Source: Verrucomicrobiales bacterium
Lineage (GTDB): Bacteria; Verrucomicrobiota; Verrucomicrobiia; Verrucomicrobiales; DEV007
NCBI GenBank assembly: GCA_029213005.1
Contig: JARGPI010000006.1
Location: 124,001-188,000, forward strand
Direction: 5' to 3'
DNA length: 64,000 bases
Shown here: positions 28,894-37,462 of the stretch, in pieces
How positions within the stretch are numbered: position 1 is the first letter of the stretch
Layout: the number at the start of each line of letters is the position of its first letter
Translations under genes and position numbers: made by a program
Notes under the pieces: generated by a model
Told to the model about the DNA's origin: nothing
The model's database searches: none
Seen by the model: only the letters and a program-made list of their open reading frames with translations

Positions 28894-30249
28894 TTACTTC
28901 CCGAACCACTTTTTCTTCACGACAATCTGCTTGCCGTTGAGTTCTTTGAGAACCGTATTGAGGTTCTGGATTCCCTCTGAGAGGATGTTTACCCGGTCGG
29001 AAATCACACTGAAGTAGCCTTCATCAAGATTGGTTTCGAACTTCTCAGCCCGCTTCCCGATCGACTCGAGCTGCTTATCGACCGCCTCGGCCACTTTTTC
29101 GTAATTCTTAGTCTGATTGCTCAGATTGGTCGCCATATCTTTCTGAACGCCTTCGAAGCGATCCATAACGTCCTTCTGATTTTCCGCAATCGCCTCACCA
29201 ACCGCACGGAGCAGGTCGGCATCGCCTTCGAATTGAGCTTTACCTGCGCCTCCGTCATTCAGGCGTTTCAGGAAATTATCGATACAATACTCATCGACAT
29301 CGGTAACAACATCCTCTTCCTGTCCCTGCAACGCACTTGCCGGGAAAGCCAGGATGATTGAGAAAACCAGTGCCAGCAGTGTGGTATCGAACGCCATACC
29401 CATCGATCCGAGAACCGGAGTCAACGCACCCATGATGTCATCGGTGCCACCACCTTCTCCAGCACCGCCGGCCAGAACGTTACCAAATTCACCAATCGCC
29501 GCTCCAATACCCAGAACGGTCCCGATAAATCCCATAATCGGAATCGCCCAGAGAAACACTTTTACCATCGAGTAGCTACCGGCCACTTTATTGGCATCGA
29601 CCTCTGACATGGAGGAGATCATCTGGGAAACTTCCGGGTTATTCTGACGCACATAGAAAAATTCCAAAGCGCGGCGAATCCGGTTCACCATGTAAGTGTT
29701 GCGAAGCTTTTTAGGGAAATTGAGCAGATTATCGTGGAACTCCTTGAGGTTATGCACGTTCACCTCCTGATCGATCGACTCAGGAAGCGCCTGAATCAAC
29801 ATCGCCCGACTCTGTTTCTGGATATTGATCCATTTCAAAATCAAAACCCCGATACACCAGCCGGAAAGAAAAGTGGAAGCATATTGCGGCCAACCCCGGT
29901 TCACAAAGAACTCCCGGATCCATGGTCCGGTGACAACGCCCTCTGCATTCACCTCTTTTGGTATGAGGAACATGATAAAGTAAATCAGCGCTGTGATCCC
30001 CACTCCGAGACCAAGAGCGATCCACATATTAACCATCGCCGGATGATCCCCATGAGCCGTTCCGAGATTCAATTCCGGTAAATTTGAGTTCTGCTGTGGC
30101 GAAGCTTCCTCCTCCGCTCCCTCGTGAGCCTGCCCAAAATCTGCAGGGATCTCGATTCTGGTGCTGCATGATGGGCACTTCACGGCTTTCCCGGCAAACT
30201 CGGGTTCAGCTTGTAGAGTGATGCTGCAAGTCGGGCATTGAAAATTCAT
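28894..30249 (-). CDS. MotA/TolQ/ExbB proton channel protein with zinc ribbon
   Basis: 451 residues. The N terminus is a treble-clef-like zinc ribbon (C5-x2-C8 and C25-x2-C28, MNFQCPTCSI and KCPSCSTRI). After an acidic linker come a membrane segment (about 75-95), another near 125, then the MotA/TolQ/ExbB core (about 230-345, including MVKVFLWAIPIMGFIGTVLGIG and TPVLGSMGMAFDTTLLALVFSII). A coiled-coil tail closes it. The core transports H+ or Na+ with an ExbD partner; both partners are the next two genes. The zinc ribbon is unusual for ExbB but common in PVC proteins. I cannot tell whether the system drives outer-membrane transport, gliding or cell division. Confidence 0.85.
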   Translation of the reverse strand: MNFQCPTCSITLQAEPEFAGKAVKCPSCSTRIEIPADFGQAHEGAEEEASPQQNSNLPELNLGTAHGDHPAMVNMWIALGLGVGITALIYFIMFLIPKEVNAEGVVTGPWIREFFVNRGWPQYASTFLSGWCIGVLILKWINIQKQSRAMLIQALPESIDQEVNVHNLKEFHDNLLNFPKKLRNTYMVNRIRRALEFFYVRQNNPEVSQMISSMSEVDANKVAGSYSMVKVFLWAIPIMGFIGTVLGIGAAIGEFGNVLAGGAGEGGGTDDIMGALTPVLGSMGMAFDTTLLALVFSIILAFPASALQGQEEDVVTDVDEYCIDNFLKRLNDGGAGKAQFEGDADLLRAVGEAIAENQKDVMDRFEGVQKDMATNLSNQTKNYEKVAEAVDKQLESIGKRAEKFETNLDEGYFSVISDRVNILSEGIQNLNTVLKELNGKQIVVKKKWFGK

Positions 30250-30424
30250 TTATGCTAAAATATTAGATTTGGGATTCGTAGGTCCGGTAGTTTGGGATAC
30301 GATCAACGTAGCCTAATTATTTGCAATCGTAACTGGCATATCCACAATTTATCGAGTACAATTTTCAAAAAAAAGGTCAAGTTCCACCACAACTTTCGTC
30401 CACTCTCTTCTCGTTGTCTCTTTA

Positions 30425-32056
30425 ATGACTCGTCGCCCATTTATTCTGCTCACCCTCGCCCTGGTCGTAATGACCAGTCAGGTCAGCTGTTCGCGGAAAG
30501 CTATCGTGGTCAAACAGGGGCGAATTGCCACCTTCAAAAACCCGATCGATTTCGATTTGGCCCGCAATCAATGGGAATCGATAAAGATGGGTGATCGCGA
30601 AGTGATCGACGATTACAACGAAATGGTGGGGAACGTCATTTCCCAGATTTCCTTCCGGATGACCAAGCGGCCCGAGATGCCGACCACCCTCCGGACAACC
30701 CGGGGCGAATTCCCGCTCCTAATCGATACCGCCGGCATTGAAACCCCGAACAACGTGGACCGGCTCATCCCGGTTGATGCCCTCCGGGTCAAACGCGGAC
30801 TGAGGTCAGAAACCCGGGTCGAAGGAATCGGCGCACCGCTGGTAGTCCGTCAAAAATGGACCCCTCGCGACTCCATGATTGCAACGACCGGCCTGTGGTA
30901 CCCTGTCACCGCGGTGCTCGATATGGACGACCCGATCCGGCCGATCATGAGATTCAAAGATCCTACCCAGATCGAAAACACCATGGTCACGATGGGAGAA
31001 AATCACTTTCCACTTCAGGCGGATTACACCGCGGCGATTGCCCGGGATCTGTATGATCGACAAAGCCAGTTTGTGAATTTGTCAGGATTGATCAAATACG
31101 AAAAGTTCTCCAAACACATGGGACTCTTCCGCATCTCCGCCTACGATCCGGAGAAAATCCCCGTCATCTTTGTTCACGGCCTGAAGTCCACTCCAAACAC
31201 CTGGAACAACACCCTCAACGAAATGATGGCCGACCCCGTCGTCCGGGAAAAATACGAATTCTGGACCTTCGGCTACCCGACCGGAGCGCCGCTCCCCTTC
31301 CTTGCAGCCAAGTTACGCAGCGAGGTCGAGCGCATGACCGCTTATCGCAGAAGCCGCGGATCAGCGAGCAACAGCGTCACCATCCTCGCCCACAGCATGG
31401 GCGGGCTCATCTCCAAACCACTCACTCAAAGCAGCGGCTACCAGCTCTGGGATCAAGTTTTCACCGTACCACCCCATCGGTTGAACGTTTCCAATTCCGA
31501 TCGCGAACTCTTAAAGAAAATGTTCATTTTCGAGCCCCTCCCCTGTATCGACCGGGTGGTTTTTATGGCCGTTCCTCATAAAGGATCCCCCCGCTCCGAT
31601 CACCGGACCGGTCTGGTGGCCGAGTTGATTATTCAAGCTCCCAACCACCTCGTGACCCTTGGTAAAAACCTGCTCGACGCCTCTACCGAACAGCTAACAC
31701 CACTGGGGAAAGAAGTTGTCGGCCGGGTCCCCACCAGCGTTCAACAACTCGCCGAAAGCTCGGCCGCCATCGAATTGTTTTCCCCACTTCCATTAAACCC
31801 GAATGTGAAATATCACTCCATTATGGGTAATGAGAAGGGTTCCGACCGCGTCGCCAATTTCGAAAGCTCCGATGGCGTGGTCGAATATGTCAGCTCTCAC
31901 ATCGACGGGGTTGTTTCCGAAAAAGTTTTCGAAGGCAAACACGGCATCCACCTTTATCCCGCCGCCATCGAAGAAATCGTTCGTATCCTGAACGTCAACG
32001 CCGGCAATCCAGCCAATCGCCCCATGGTTGCTGTAGCGGAACCAGTCGATCAGTAA
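30425..32056 (+). CDS. Secreted alpha/beta hydrolase, lipase-like
   Basis: 543 residues. The N terminus (MTRRPFILLTLALVVMTSQVSCSRK) is a signal sequence with a cysteine at about residue 22, possibly a lipoprotein, though the residues before it (SQVSC) only loosely fit a lipobox. The alpha/beta hydrolase fold starts at about 240 with VIFVHGLKSTPNTW. The nucleophile serine is S324 in ILAHSMGGLISK. Substrates of this group are usually esters or lipids. Gene 30425 diverges from the ExbB operon; repeat locus 3 begins 17 bp after its stop codon. Confidence 0.8.
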   Translation: MTRRPFILLTLALVVMTSQVSCSRKAIVVKQGRIATFKNPIDFDLARNQWESIKMGDREVIDDYNEMVGNVISQISFRMTKRPEMPTTLRTTRGEFPLLIDTAGIETPNNVDRLIPVDALRVKRGLRSETRVEGIGAPLVVRQKWTPRDSMIATTGLWYPVTAVLDMDDPIRPIMRFKDPTQIENTMVTMGENHFPLQADYTAAIARDLYDRQSQFVNLSGLIKYEKFSKHMGLFRISAYDPEKIPVIFVHGLKSTPNTWNNTLNEMMADPVVREKYEFWTFGYPTGAPLPFLAAKLRSEVERMTAYRRSRGSASNSVTILAHSMGGLISKPLTQSSGYQLWDQVFTVPPHRLNVSNSDRELLKKMFIFEPLPCIDRVVFMAVPHKGSPRSDHRTGLVAELIIQAPNHLVTLGKNLLDASTEQLTPLGKEVVGRVPTSVQQLAESSAAIELFSPLPLNPNVKYHSIMGNEKGSDRVANFESSDGVVEYVSSHIDGVVSEKVFEGKHGIHLYPAAIEEIVRILNVNAGNPANRPMVAVAEPVDQ

Positions 32057-32072
32057 GATCCGCCCGGCAAAT

Positions 32073-32151
32073 TGTACCCTGTACAAACCCAAACTGTACC
32101 CTGTACAGTCCCGAATCGTACCCTGTACAGTCTGGAATCGCTCCCCGTACC
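32073..32151. repeat. GTAC-dyad repeat array, locus 3 (three intact plus one decayed unit)
   Basis: Units at 32073-32085, 32095-32107 and 32117-32129 read TGTACCCTGTACA, TGTACCCTGTACA and CGTACCCTGTACA. A fourth at 32139-32151 (CGCTCCCCGTACC) is recognisable but eroded. All are direct, with an exact 22-bp pitch. Spacers are AACCCAAAC, GTCCCGAAT and GTCTGGAAT. This is the longest array of the family. It lies between the lipase stop (32056) and the promoter of the TPR glycosyltransferase. Confidence 0.92.
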
Positions 32152-32247
32152 GGCCAAAAACACACCCGGTTCACCCAAAAAAGTTGCCAAAATGGTGATT
32201 TTTTCCTAAGAAAATCTTGATATAGGCAATTTTCTTGAAATTTAAGG

Positions 32248-32276
32248 TTGCCAAATCATTAGGGAATACATATTAT
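32248..32276 (+). promoter_or_regulatory. Sigma-70 type promoter of the TPR glycosyltransferase gene
   Basis: TTGCCA (32248-32253) and TATTAT (32271-32276) are separated by exactly 17 bp inside AT-rich sequence. The predicted start is near 32283, about 27 bases before ATG 32310. The boxes differ from consensus by two bases and one base. Their quality supports the downstream ATG as the start. Confidence 0.6.
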
Positions 32277-32309
32277 CATTTTTAAAAACAGATTTTGAGA
32301 ATTTTACGA

Positions 32310-33728
32310 ATGGTCGAACATCAGGCACCGCCGTTTCCCAAGTTGGAAAACGACGGTGAAGGCAATGAGTTAATTCTGGAAGAGACTGATCATGATCTCG
32401 CCAGAAAAACTCTGGCAGCGGAAGAAATTGAGAATGACCAGGTTCCCTCGGAACCACTCAATGAGCCGCTCGAAGAAACAGTGACTAGTGTCGAATCTGA
32501 AGCACTCGCCAGTGTGGAGTCCGAGACAGTTGACACCGAAATACCTAACGGTTCATCAAATGGCTGGGAGCTGACGCAAAGTCTTCGCAGTGAAGATGCG
32601 ATCAACTTTCTCCACGATGAGTTGGACCGCGAGCCTGAGAACGACGAACTGAAAAAGGTCGCCGCAATCAGTATGCAGCGGGTCGGTAACTTCGATACCG
32701 CAGCCGGGATTCTCGGTGAATTGGTAGAGAAATATCCGAAAGATCTGTCTCTGCGCCAGCGCTATGCCGTCAACCTGATGAACAAAGGCGACTGGGAAAA
32801 AGGACTCCTTGAGCTGGAACTGTCCCGCGGCGAACTCTCACCACTCCAAAGCGAATTTTGTCAGGACATCAGCCGTCTCTGGACCGGTCAATCCCTGATG
32901 GGAAAACACATCGTTGTTGTAGGGAACGGAAGTCAGACTGATCAAATCCAGTTTGCCCGTTACATCAACCAGCTGAGCAAGTTGCGCCCATCCAAAATCG
33001 GTTATGTCTGTGATCAGGAACTGGTTTCCGTGATGCGGAGCCTGAGCGAAATCAATCGCGTCGACTCACAGATGTTCGAACCTTTTGATTACTTCATCCC
33101 TGTTGAGAGTTTACCGCTCCGACTTGATGCTTCTCCGGAAGATATCCAGAAGACCCCTTATCTCCACGCCAACGACCATCGTGCCGAGGCGAAAAAGGCG
33201 AAGCTGAAAAGCGGCAAGCCACTCCTCGGACTCTGCTGGCGGGACCAACAACCCGAAGGCGTTGACTGCGATGATGTTGAGTATCACAAACTTGCAGACT
33301 CATTTGATCTGGAGCCACTCGAGTGGCACCTCAGAGAACTGGCGATGACCTATGACATCGTAGCCTTTCAACCCGACGTCACCGACGCCGAGCGACGCAT
33401 CCTCGCCAGCTGTGGGTGCCGGGTGATCGAGCCAACCGAATTCAAGGATTTATCGACTATCGCCGAGTGGTTAACCTGCATGGACGAGTTAGTCACGGTG
33501 GATTCTCCGATTTCACACCTTGCGGGAGCACTGGGACTCGAGGCACGCGTCCTCTTTCCCTACACTCCGGACTGGAAAGGTGAGATCGAAAACGGTCATT
33601 CCAAGTGGTATCCGACTTTGAAGGTTCATCAAAAGCAGTCCGAAGATTGCTGGAGACAAGCCATCGCTGAAGCACTCAAAGATCTCAACACAGCCGAGAT
33701 TCCGCTTCAGTTCAGACAGGCCTCCTGA
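32310..33728 (+). CDS. TPR protein with glycosyltransferase-9-like C-terminal domain
   Basis: 472 residues from ATG 32310; an in-frame TTG at 32295 is less likely given the promoter. An acidic N-terminal stretch of about 80 residues (rich in E, S, V) is followed by TPR-like helices (about 85-185: LHDELDREPENDELKKVAA, AGILGELVEKYPKDLSLRQRYA), then a domain whose end resembles the GT-B heptosyltransferase half: DELVTVDSPISHLAGALGLEARVLFPYTPDWK in two parts, then SKWYPTLKVHQ. This combination is known in flagellin or surface glycosylation proteins. No signal peptide, so cytoplasmic. No flagellar genes are near, so the acceptor is unknown. Confidence 0.72.
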   Translation: MVEHQAPPFPKLENDGEGNELILEETDHDLARKTLAAEEIENDQVPSEPLNEPLEETVTSVESEALASVESETVDTEIPNGSSNGWELTQSLRSEDAINFLHDELDREPENDELKKVAAISMQRVGNFDTAAGILGELVEKYPKDLSLRQRYAVNLMNKGDWEKGLLELELSRGELSPLQSEFCQDISRLWTGQSLMGKHIVVVGNGSQTDQIQFARYINQLSKLRPSKIGYVCDQELVSVMRSLSEINRVDSQMFEPFDYFIPVESLPLRLDASPEDIQKTPYLHANDHRAEAKKAKLKSGKPLLGLCWRDQQPEGVDCDDVEYHKLADSFDLEPLEWHLRELAMTYDIVAFQPDVTDAERRILASCGCRVIEPTEFKDLSTIAEWLTCMDELVTVDSPISHLAGALGLEARVLFPYTPDWKGEIENGHSKWYPTLKVHQKQSEDCWRQAIAEALKDLNTAEIPLQFRQAS

Positions 33729-33745
33729 TCCTGACACTTTCACAG

Positions 33746-33789
33746 AGCGCACCAACGTCGATCCGCCATTGACGTTGGTGCGCTTTTTT
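33746..33789 (+). terminator. Rho-independent terminator of the TPR glycosyltransferase gene
   Basis: A perfect 14-bp stem, AGCGCACCAACGTC (33746-33759) with GACGTTGGTGCGCT (33771-33784), closes an 11-nt loop and is followed by a T-run to 33789. It ends 14 bp before the sulfatase ATG, so the sulfatase operon must start from a promoter within or upstream of the hairpin, or be read through. Confidence 0.92.
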
Positions 33790-33802
33790 GTGACGGTCCC
33801 CG

Positions 33803-35218
33803 ATGCGTTTCACCGTCCTTATCGCACTAGCTGTAGCCATCGGTAGTTCCCTGCAGGGAGCCGAAAACAAACAACCTCCCAACATCATCTACATGTTGTT
33901 GGACGACGCCGGTTACGGTGATCTGAGCTGCTACGGCCAGAAAAAATTCACCACCCCCAACATCGATAAACTGGCGACTGAGGGGATCAAGTTTTCCGAC
34001 CACTATTCAGGAAGCACCGTCTGTGCGCCTACCCGATGCGTCCTCATGACCGGCATGCACACCGGTCACAGCTTCGTCCGCGGCAACCGCGAAATCCAGC
34101 CCGAGGGACAGGCCGCTATGCCTGCCGACATCCAGACCATTCCCCGAATCCTGAAGAAGGGCGGCTACACCACCGGTGCTTTTGGTAAGTGGGGACTCGG
34201 CTATCCCGGTTCCGAAAGCGACCCCATGGAGCACTTCGATCGTTTCTATGGCTACAATTGCCAGCGCTGCGCCCACACTTACTACCCCGACCACCTCTGG
34301 AATGATCGCGAAAAGCAGGAACTCGACGGAAAAACTTATGCCCACGATTTGATCACGGAGCAGACCCTCGACTTCATTAAAGAGAATAAGGACAAACCAT
34401 TCTTTGCCTACCTCGCGATCACGATCCCCCACGCCGCTATGCACGTGCCCGACGAATACTCCGCCCCGTTTCGGAAAAAATTTCCTCAGTTCGAAGACAA
34501 AATTGGCAAATACGCCGGTCCACCCGTCACCAACCCGATCGCCGCTTTTGCCGGCATGATGAAAAAAGTCGACGACGACGTGGGCGACTTAATGAGTTTG
34601 CTGAAAGAACTGAATATCGATGACAACACGATCGTTTTCTTTACCTCCGACAACGGCCCTCACAAAGAAGGCGGCCACGACCCCGACTTTTTTGACAGCA
34701 ACGGCCCGCTCACCGGATACAAGCGCGACCTCACCGAGGGTGGAATCCGCACCTTCCTGATCTCCCGCTGGCCCGGAAAAATTACCGCCGGGACCAAAAC
34801 CGATCACGTCTCAGCCCACTGGGATATGCTCCCCACCTTCTGCGACCTTGCCGGGATCGACAGCCCGGGCGGAATCGATGGTATATCGATGCTGCCAACC
34901 TTGACCGGTACCGGCGATCAGAAAAAGCACGATTACCTCTACTGGGAATTTTATGAAAGAGGAGGGCGCAAAGCAGCGCGATGGGGCGACTGGAAGGCGA
35001 TCCAGAATCAGATCAAAACCAACAATCCTCTGCCCATCGAGATCTACGATCTATCGACAGATATCGCCGAGGAAAACAACCTGGCTGACTCCCGTCCTGA
35101 TTTAGTCAAAAAAGCGAAAGAGATATTCGAAGACGCCCACACCCCATCGCCAAACTGGACCTGGGAACCGACTAAAAAGAAACCCGCAAAGCCATCTCCC
35201 AAAAAGAAAGCAGCCTGA
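33803..35218 (+). CDS. Secreted sulfatase, arylsulfatase A-like
   Basis: 471 residues with a signal peptide (MRFTVLIALAVAIGSSLQG). The metal pair lies in YMLLDDAGYGDLSCYG (D34, D35) and the activation site is C74-A-P-T-R78, followed by CVLMTGMHTG; the cysteine would be converted to formylglycine. FTSDNGPHKEGGHDPDFF is the second conserved block with metal ligands. A lysine/proline-rich C-terminal tail (KKKPAKPSPKKKAA) is unusual. The next gene, an esterase, starts 14 bp after, and a TauD-like oxygenase follows with no gap, so the three form an operon likely dealing with sulfated or sulfonated organic matter. Confidence 0.94.
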   Translation: MRFTVLIALAVAIGSSLQGAENKQPPNIIYMLLDDAGYGDLSCYGQKKFTTPNIDKLATEGIKFSDHYSGSTVCAPTRCVLMTGMHTGHSFVRGNREIQPEGQAAMPADIQTIPRILKKGGYTTGAFGKWGLGYPGSESDPMEHFDRFYGYNCQRCAHTYYPDHLWNDREKQELDGKTYAHDLITEQTLDFIKENKDKPFFAYLAITIPHAAMHVPDEYSAPFRKKFPQFEDKIGKYAGPPVTNPIAAFAGMMKKVDDDVGDLMSLLKELNIDDNTIVFFTSDNGPHKEGGHDPDFFDSNGPLTGYKRDLTEGGIRTFLISRWPGKITAGTKTDHVSAHWDMLPTFCDLAGIDSPGGIDGISMLPTLTGTGDQKKHDYLYWEFYERGGRKAARWGDWKAIQNQIKTNNPLPIEIYDLSTDIAEENNLADSRPDLVKKAKEIFEDAHTPSPNWTWEPTKKKPAKPSPKKKAA

Positions 35219-35232
35219 TTCATCTTACCGTT

Positions 35233-36156
35233 ATGAACCGATTACACTTGTCCCTACTCATCTCCCTGACGCTTCCTCTGGTCACCACACAGGCAGAAAC
35301 CACTGCGCTCAAAATCTCCGGAGCAGTCGCCGAGGTTTACAAAAAGGCTTCCGGAGACGATCTCTACATTTATCGTTTTGATCCGGCCGACCACGATCCA
35401 GCTAAAGACAAAAGACCCGCCGTGGTCTTCTTCTTCGGAGGCGGCTGGAATGGCGGAACTCCCAACCAGTTTGTCCCCCACAGTCGATATCTGGCATCAC
35501 GAGGTTTAGTCACCTTTGTCGCTGACTACCGGGTGAAATCCCGTCAAAAAGCGACACCCAATCAATGCGTCGCAGATGGAAAATCGGCCGTTCGCTGGAT
35601 TCGGAAAAATGCAGATCGGCTCGGAATCGACCCCGCTAAAGTCATCGCCGGCGGTGGCTCCGCCGGAGGACACGTCGCCGCCGCAGCCGGATTCTGCGAC
35701 GGACTGGAGGATGAAGGCGAAGATCTCTCAATTTCCTCAAAACCGGCGGCCATGCTCCTTTTCAATCCCGTTTATGATAACGGTCCCAAGGGTTACGGAA
35801 ACAGCCGGGTTACCGAGTGGTTTCCCGCCATCTCTCCCGCCCACAACATCACCAAAGATGATCCACCGACGATCGTATTTCTGGGTTCCAAGGATTCCTT
35901 GATCCCGGTTTCAACCGCTGAGAAATTCCGTGATGATATGACAGCTCTGGGACTCAAATCCGAGCTCCACGTCTACAAGGGTGCTCCTCACGGATTTTTC
36001 AACCAGGGCAAAAAACCCGATCATTTCTCGGACACCGTCCTGAAAACCGATCAATTTCTTGTCGGACTGGGCTATCTGAGCGGTTCCGCTGATAAAGAAA
36101 AAATCGCAGAACTCGCCGGCAGCAAATCGGCCGCTTCGAAAAAGGGTGAAAAATAG
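35233..36156 (+). CDS. Secreted alpha/beta hydrolase, carbohydrate-esterase-like
   Basis: 307 residues with a signal peptide (MNRLHLSLLISLTLPLVTTQA). The BD-FAE/Aes-like fold shows in the oxyanion region PAVVFFFGGGWNGGTP, the nucleophile elbow GGGSAGGHVAA (S143), the aspartate in FLGSKDSLIPV and the histidine in APHGFFNQG. It probably removes acyl groups from polysaccharide or phenolic esters in the periplasm. Second gene of the sulfatase operon: 14 bp from the sulfatase stop, and its stop codon abuts the ATG of the next gene. Confidence 0.9.
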   Translation: MNRLHLSLLISLTLPLVTTQAETTALKISGAVAEVYKKASGDDLYIYRFDPADHDPAKDKRPAVVFFFGGGWNGGTPNQFVPHSRYLASRGLVTFVADYRVKSRQKATPNQCVADGKSAVRWIRKNADRLGIDPAKVIAGGGSAGGHVAAAAGFCDGLEDEGEDLSISSKPAAMLLFNPVYDNGPKGYGNSRVTEWFPAISPAHNITKDDPPTIVFLGSKDSLIPVSTAEKFRDDMTALGLKSELHVYKGAPHGFFNQGKKPDHFSDTVLKTDQFLVGLGYLSGSADKEKIAELAGSKSAASKKGEK

Positions 36157-37053
36157 ATGCTTGATCACCCCGGAGTCTGGACAGGGAACGAGCTTCTCGA
36201 CAAGTTCGTCGTGGAATTCGGAGACTTATCGGTCGCCGAGGTCCGGGACCGCCTTGAAAACGGCAATGGCGCCCTCCTGATCCGGGGTTTCCCGTTGCAG
36301 GATCTCGAAAAGGACGCCGCCAGAGAAGCTTTTCTCAACTGGTGCGAAACGATCGGAACGCCAGTTTCCCAAAGTGTTACCGGACAGAAAGTTTTCGATG
36401 TTCAGGATGCGGGACTTCCCCCTGACGACCCGGGCAACCGGGGGCCGAACACCGCTAAAAAGCTGTCCTTCCACACCGACCGCTGCGATGTCATCGCCTT
36501 TTTCTGCTGGAAACAGGCTCTCAGCGGCGGAGAAAACGAAATTGTCAGCTCAATGCATCTCTACAACGAGATCAAGCGACGACGCCCCGATTTGTTGAGC
36601 ATCCTTGAACAAACCTTCCCCTACAAGCGCCACACCGTCGATGGCGGCAACGATCAGGCCTTTTGCGAGCAACCCATCTTTTCGTTCTGTGAAGGCCACT
36701 TTGCGTGCAGCTTTCTGCGAGTCCTCATCGACCGGGCTCACGCAGATCCGACTTTACCCAATCTGAGTGAAATCCAGATCGAAGCCCTTGATTTCCTCGA
36801 AACGGTCGCTGGCGAAGACGGTCAGGCGATTCGATTCCTTCAGAAACCGGGCGATATATTGCTGGTGAACAACTGGACCACCCTTCATCGCAGAACGGCT
36901 TTTGTCGATCATCCATCAGAAGATGAAAAGCGATGCCTCTTCCGAATTTGGCTGAGTATGCCCGACAGCCGCCCTCTGGTCCCGGAATTTAAGGACAATT
37001 TCGGGGCGGTCGGCGCAGGCGAAATTCGTGGCGGAATGCGAGCCATAACTTGA
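36157..37053 (+). CDS. TauD/TfdA-family Fe(II)/2-oxoglutarate dioxygenase
   Basis: 298 residues. The facial triad is visible as H106-x-D108 (FHTDRCD) and the distal H244 (NWTTLHRRTAF); R263 (CLFRIWLS) would bind the 2-oxoglutarate carboxylate. Family reactions are hydroxylation of taurine, sulfonates, sulfate esters or carnitine-like compounds. The sequence resembles the general TauD/clavaminate-synthase-like group and I cannot say which substrate. No signal peptide, so it is cytoplasmic. Its ATG directly follows the TAG of the esterase gene, so translation is coupled. Being third in an operon with a sulfatase, it may belong to sulfur scavenging. Confidence 0.9.
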   Translation: MLDHPGVWTGNELLDKFVVEFGDLSVAEVRDRLENGNGALLIRGFPLQDLEKDAAREAFLNWCETIGTPVSQSVTGQKVFDVQDAGLPPDDPGNRGPNTAKKLSFHTDRCDVIAFFCWKQALSGGENEIVSSMHLYNEIKRRRPDLLSILEQTFPYKRHTVDGGNDQAFCEQPIFSFCEGHFACSFLRVLIDRAHADPTLPNLSEIQIEALDFLETVAGEDGQAIRFLQKPGDILLVNNWTTLHRRTAFVDHPSEDEKRCLFRIWLSMPDSRPLVPEFKDNFGAVGAGEIRGGMRAIT

Positions 37054-37147
37054 GGAAAATCCTTTGAAACTTTCCCTTGCTAAATCAGAATTCGAATGAA
37101 TATTGGCGCTCGTTTCTGAGGGCGCTTATCCGGCGCAATCAAAACAA

Positions 37148-37224
37148 GCACCCGTAGCTCAACTGGATAGAGCGCTTGACTACGGATCAGGAGGTTTGGG
37201 GTTCGAATCCCTACGGGTGTGCCA
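37148..37224 (+). tRNA. tRNA-Arg (anticodon ACG), CCA encoded
   Basis: 77 nt with a complete cloverleaf. The acceptor arm GCACCCG pairs with CGGGTGT (one G-U), the D arm is GCTC...GAGC, the anticodon stem CTTGA/TCAGG has the loop CTACGGA giving anticodon ACG, and the T arm is TGGGG-TTCGAAT-CCCTA. The discriminator is G, followed by encoded CCA. A run of six T follows. Adenosine 34 would be edited to inosine to read CGU, CGC and CGA. Confidence 0.97.
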
Positions 37225-37462
37225 CTTTTTTCTTATTCCGGGATCATTGAGATCCTCATTCCCGGCAATCATCGCCTCCTTCTTTCGCCATTCGATCGCG
37301 AAAAAATGCACCGCTTCTGAGCTGCCTGACGTCCTTTTGGAATTTCAGCAACGCCGTATAGGTAAAAACCCTATGCAAAGTCAGAACACTATCTCATTTA
37401 CAAATCCCAAAGTGAGAACAAGTTAGAAGAGTCCACCAATCGGACAAAGCGATCTGGAGCAT

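Noticed and set aside
26318..30249. Zorya-type defence system from ExbB/ExbD-like genes
   Set aside because: No helicase or nuclease partner (ZorC-ZorE) is present and the neighbours are housekeeping (fhs); a PVC envelope stator is a better reading.
30895..30908. GGTACCCTGTCAC inside the lipase gene, resembling the repeat core
   Set aside because: Single, imperfect copy with no neighbour at 22 bp and no flanking spacer motif; likely chance.
32073..32151. Reading the repeats as LexA/SOS boxes (CTG-N-CAG)
   Set aside because: The spacing is 9 rather than the 10 bp of the E. coli box, the units come in arrays, and no SOS gene is adjacent.
37103..37426. 107-codon frame covering tRNA-Arg
   Set aside because: Translates the tRNA sequence; no protein character.
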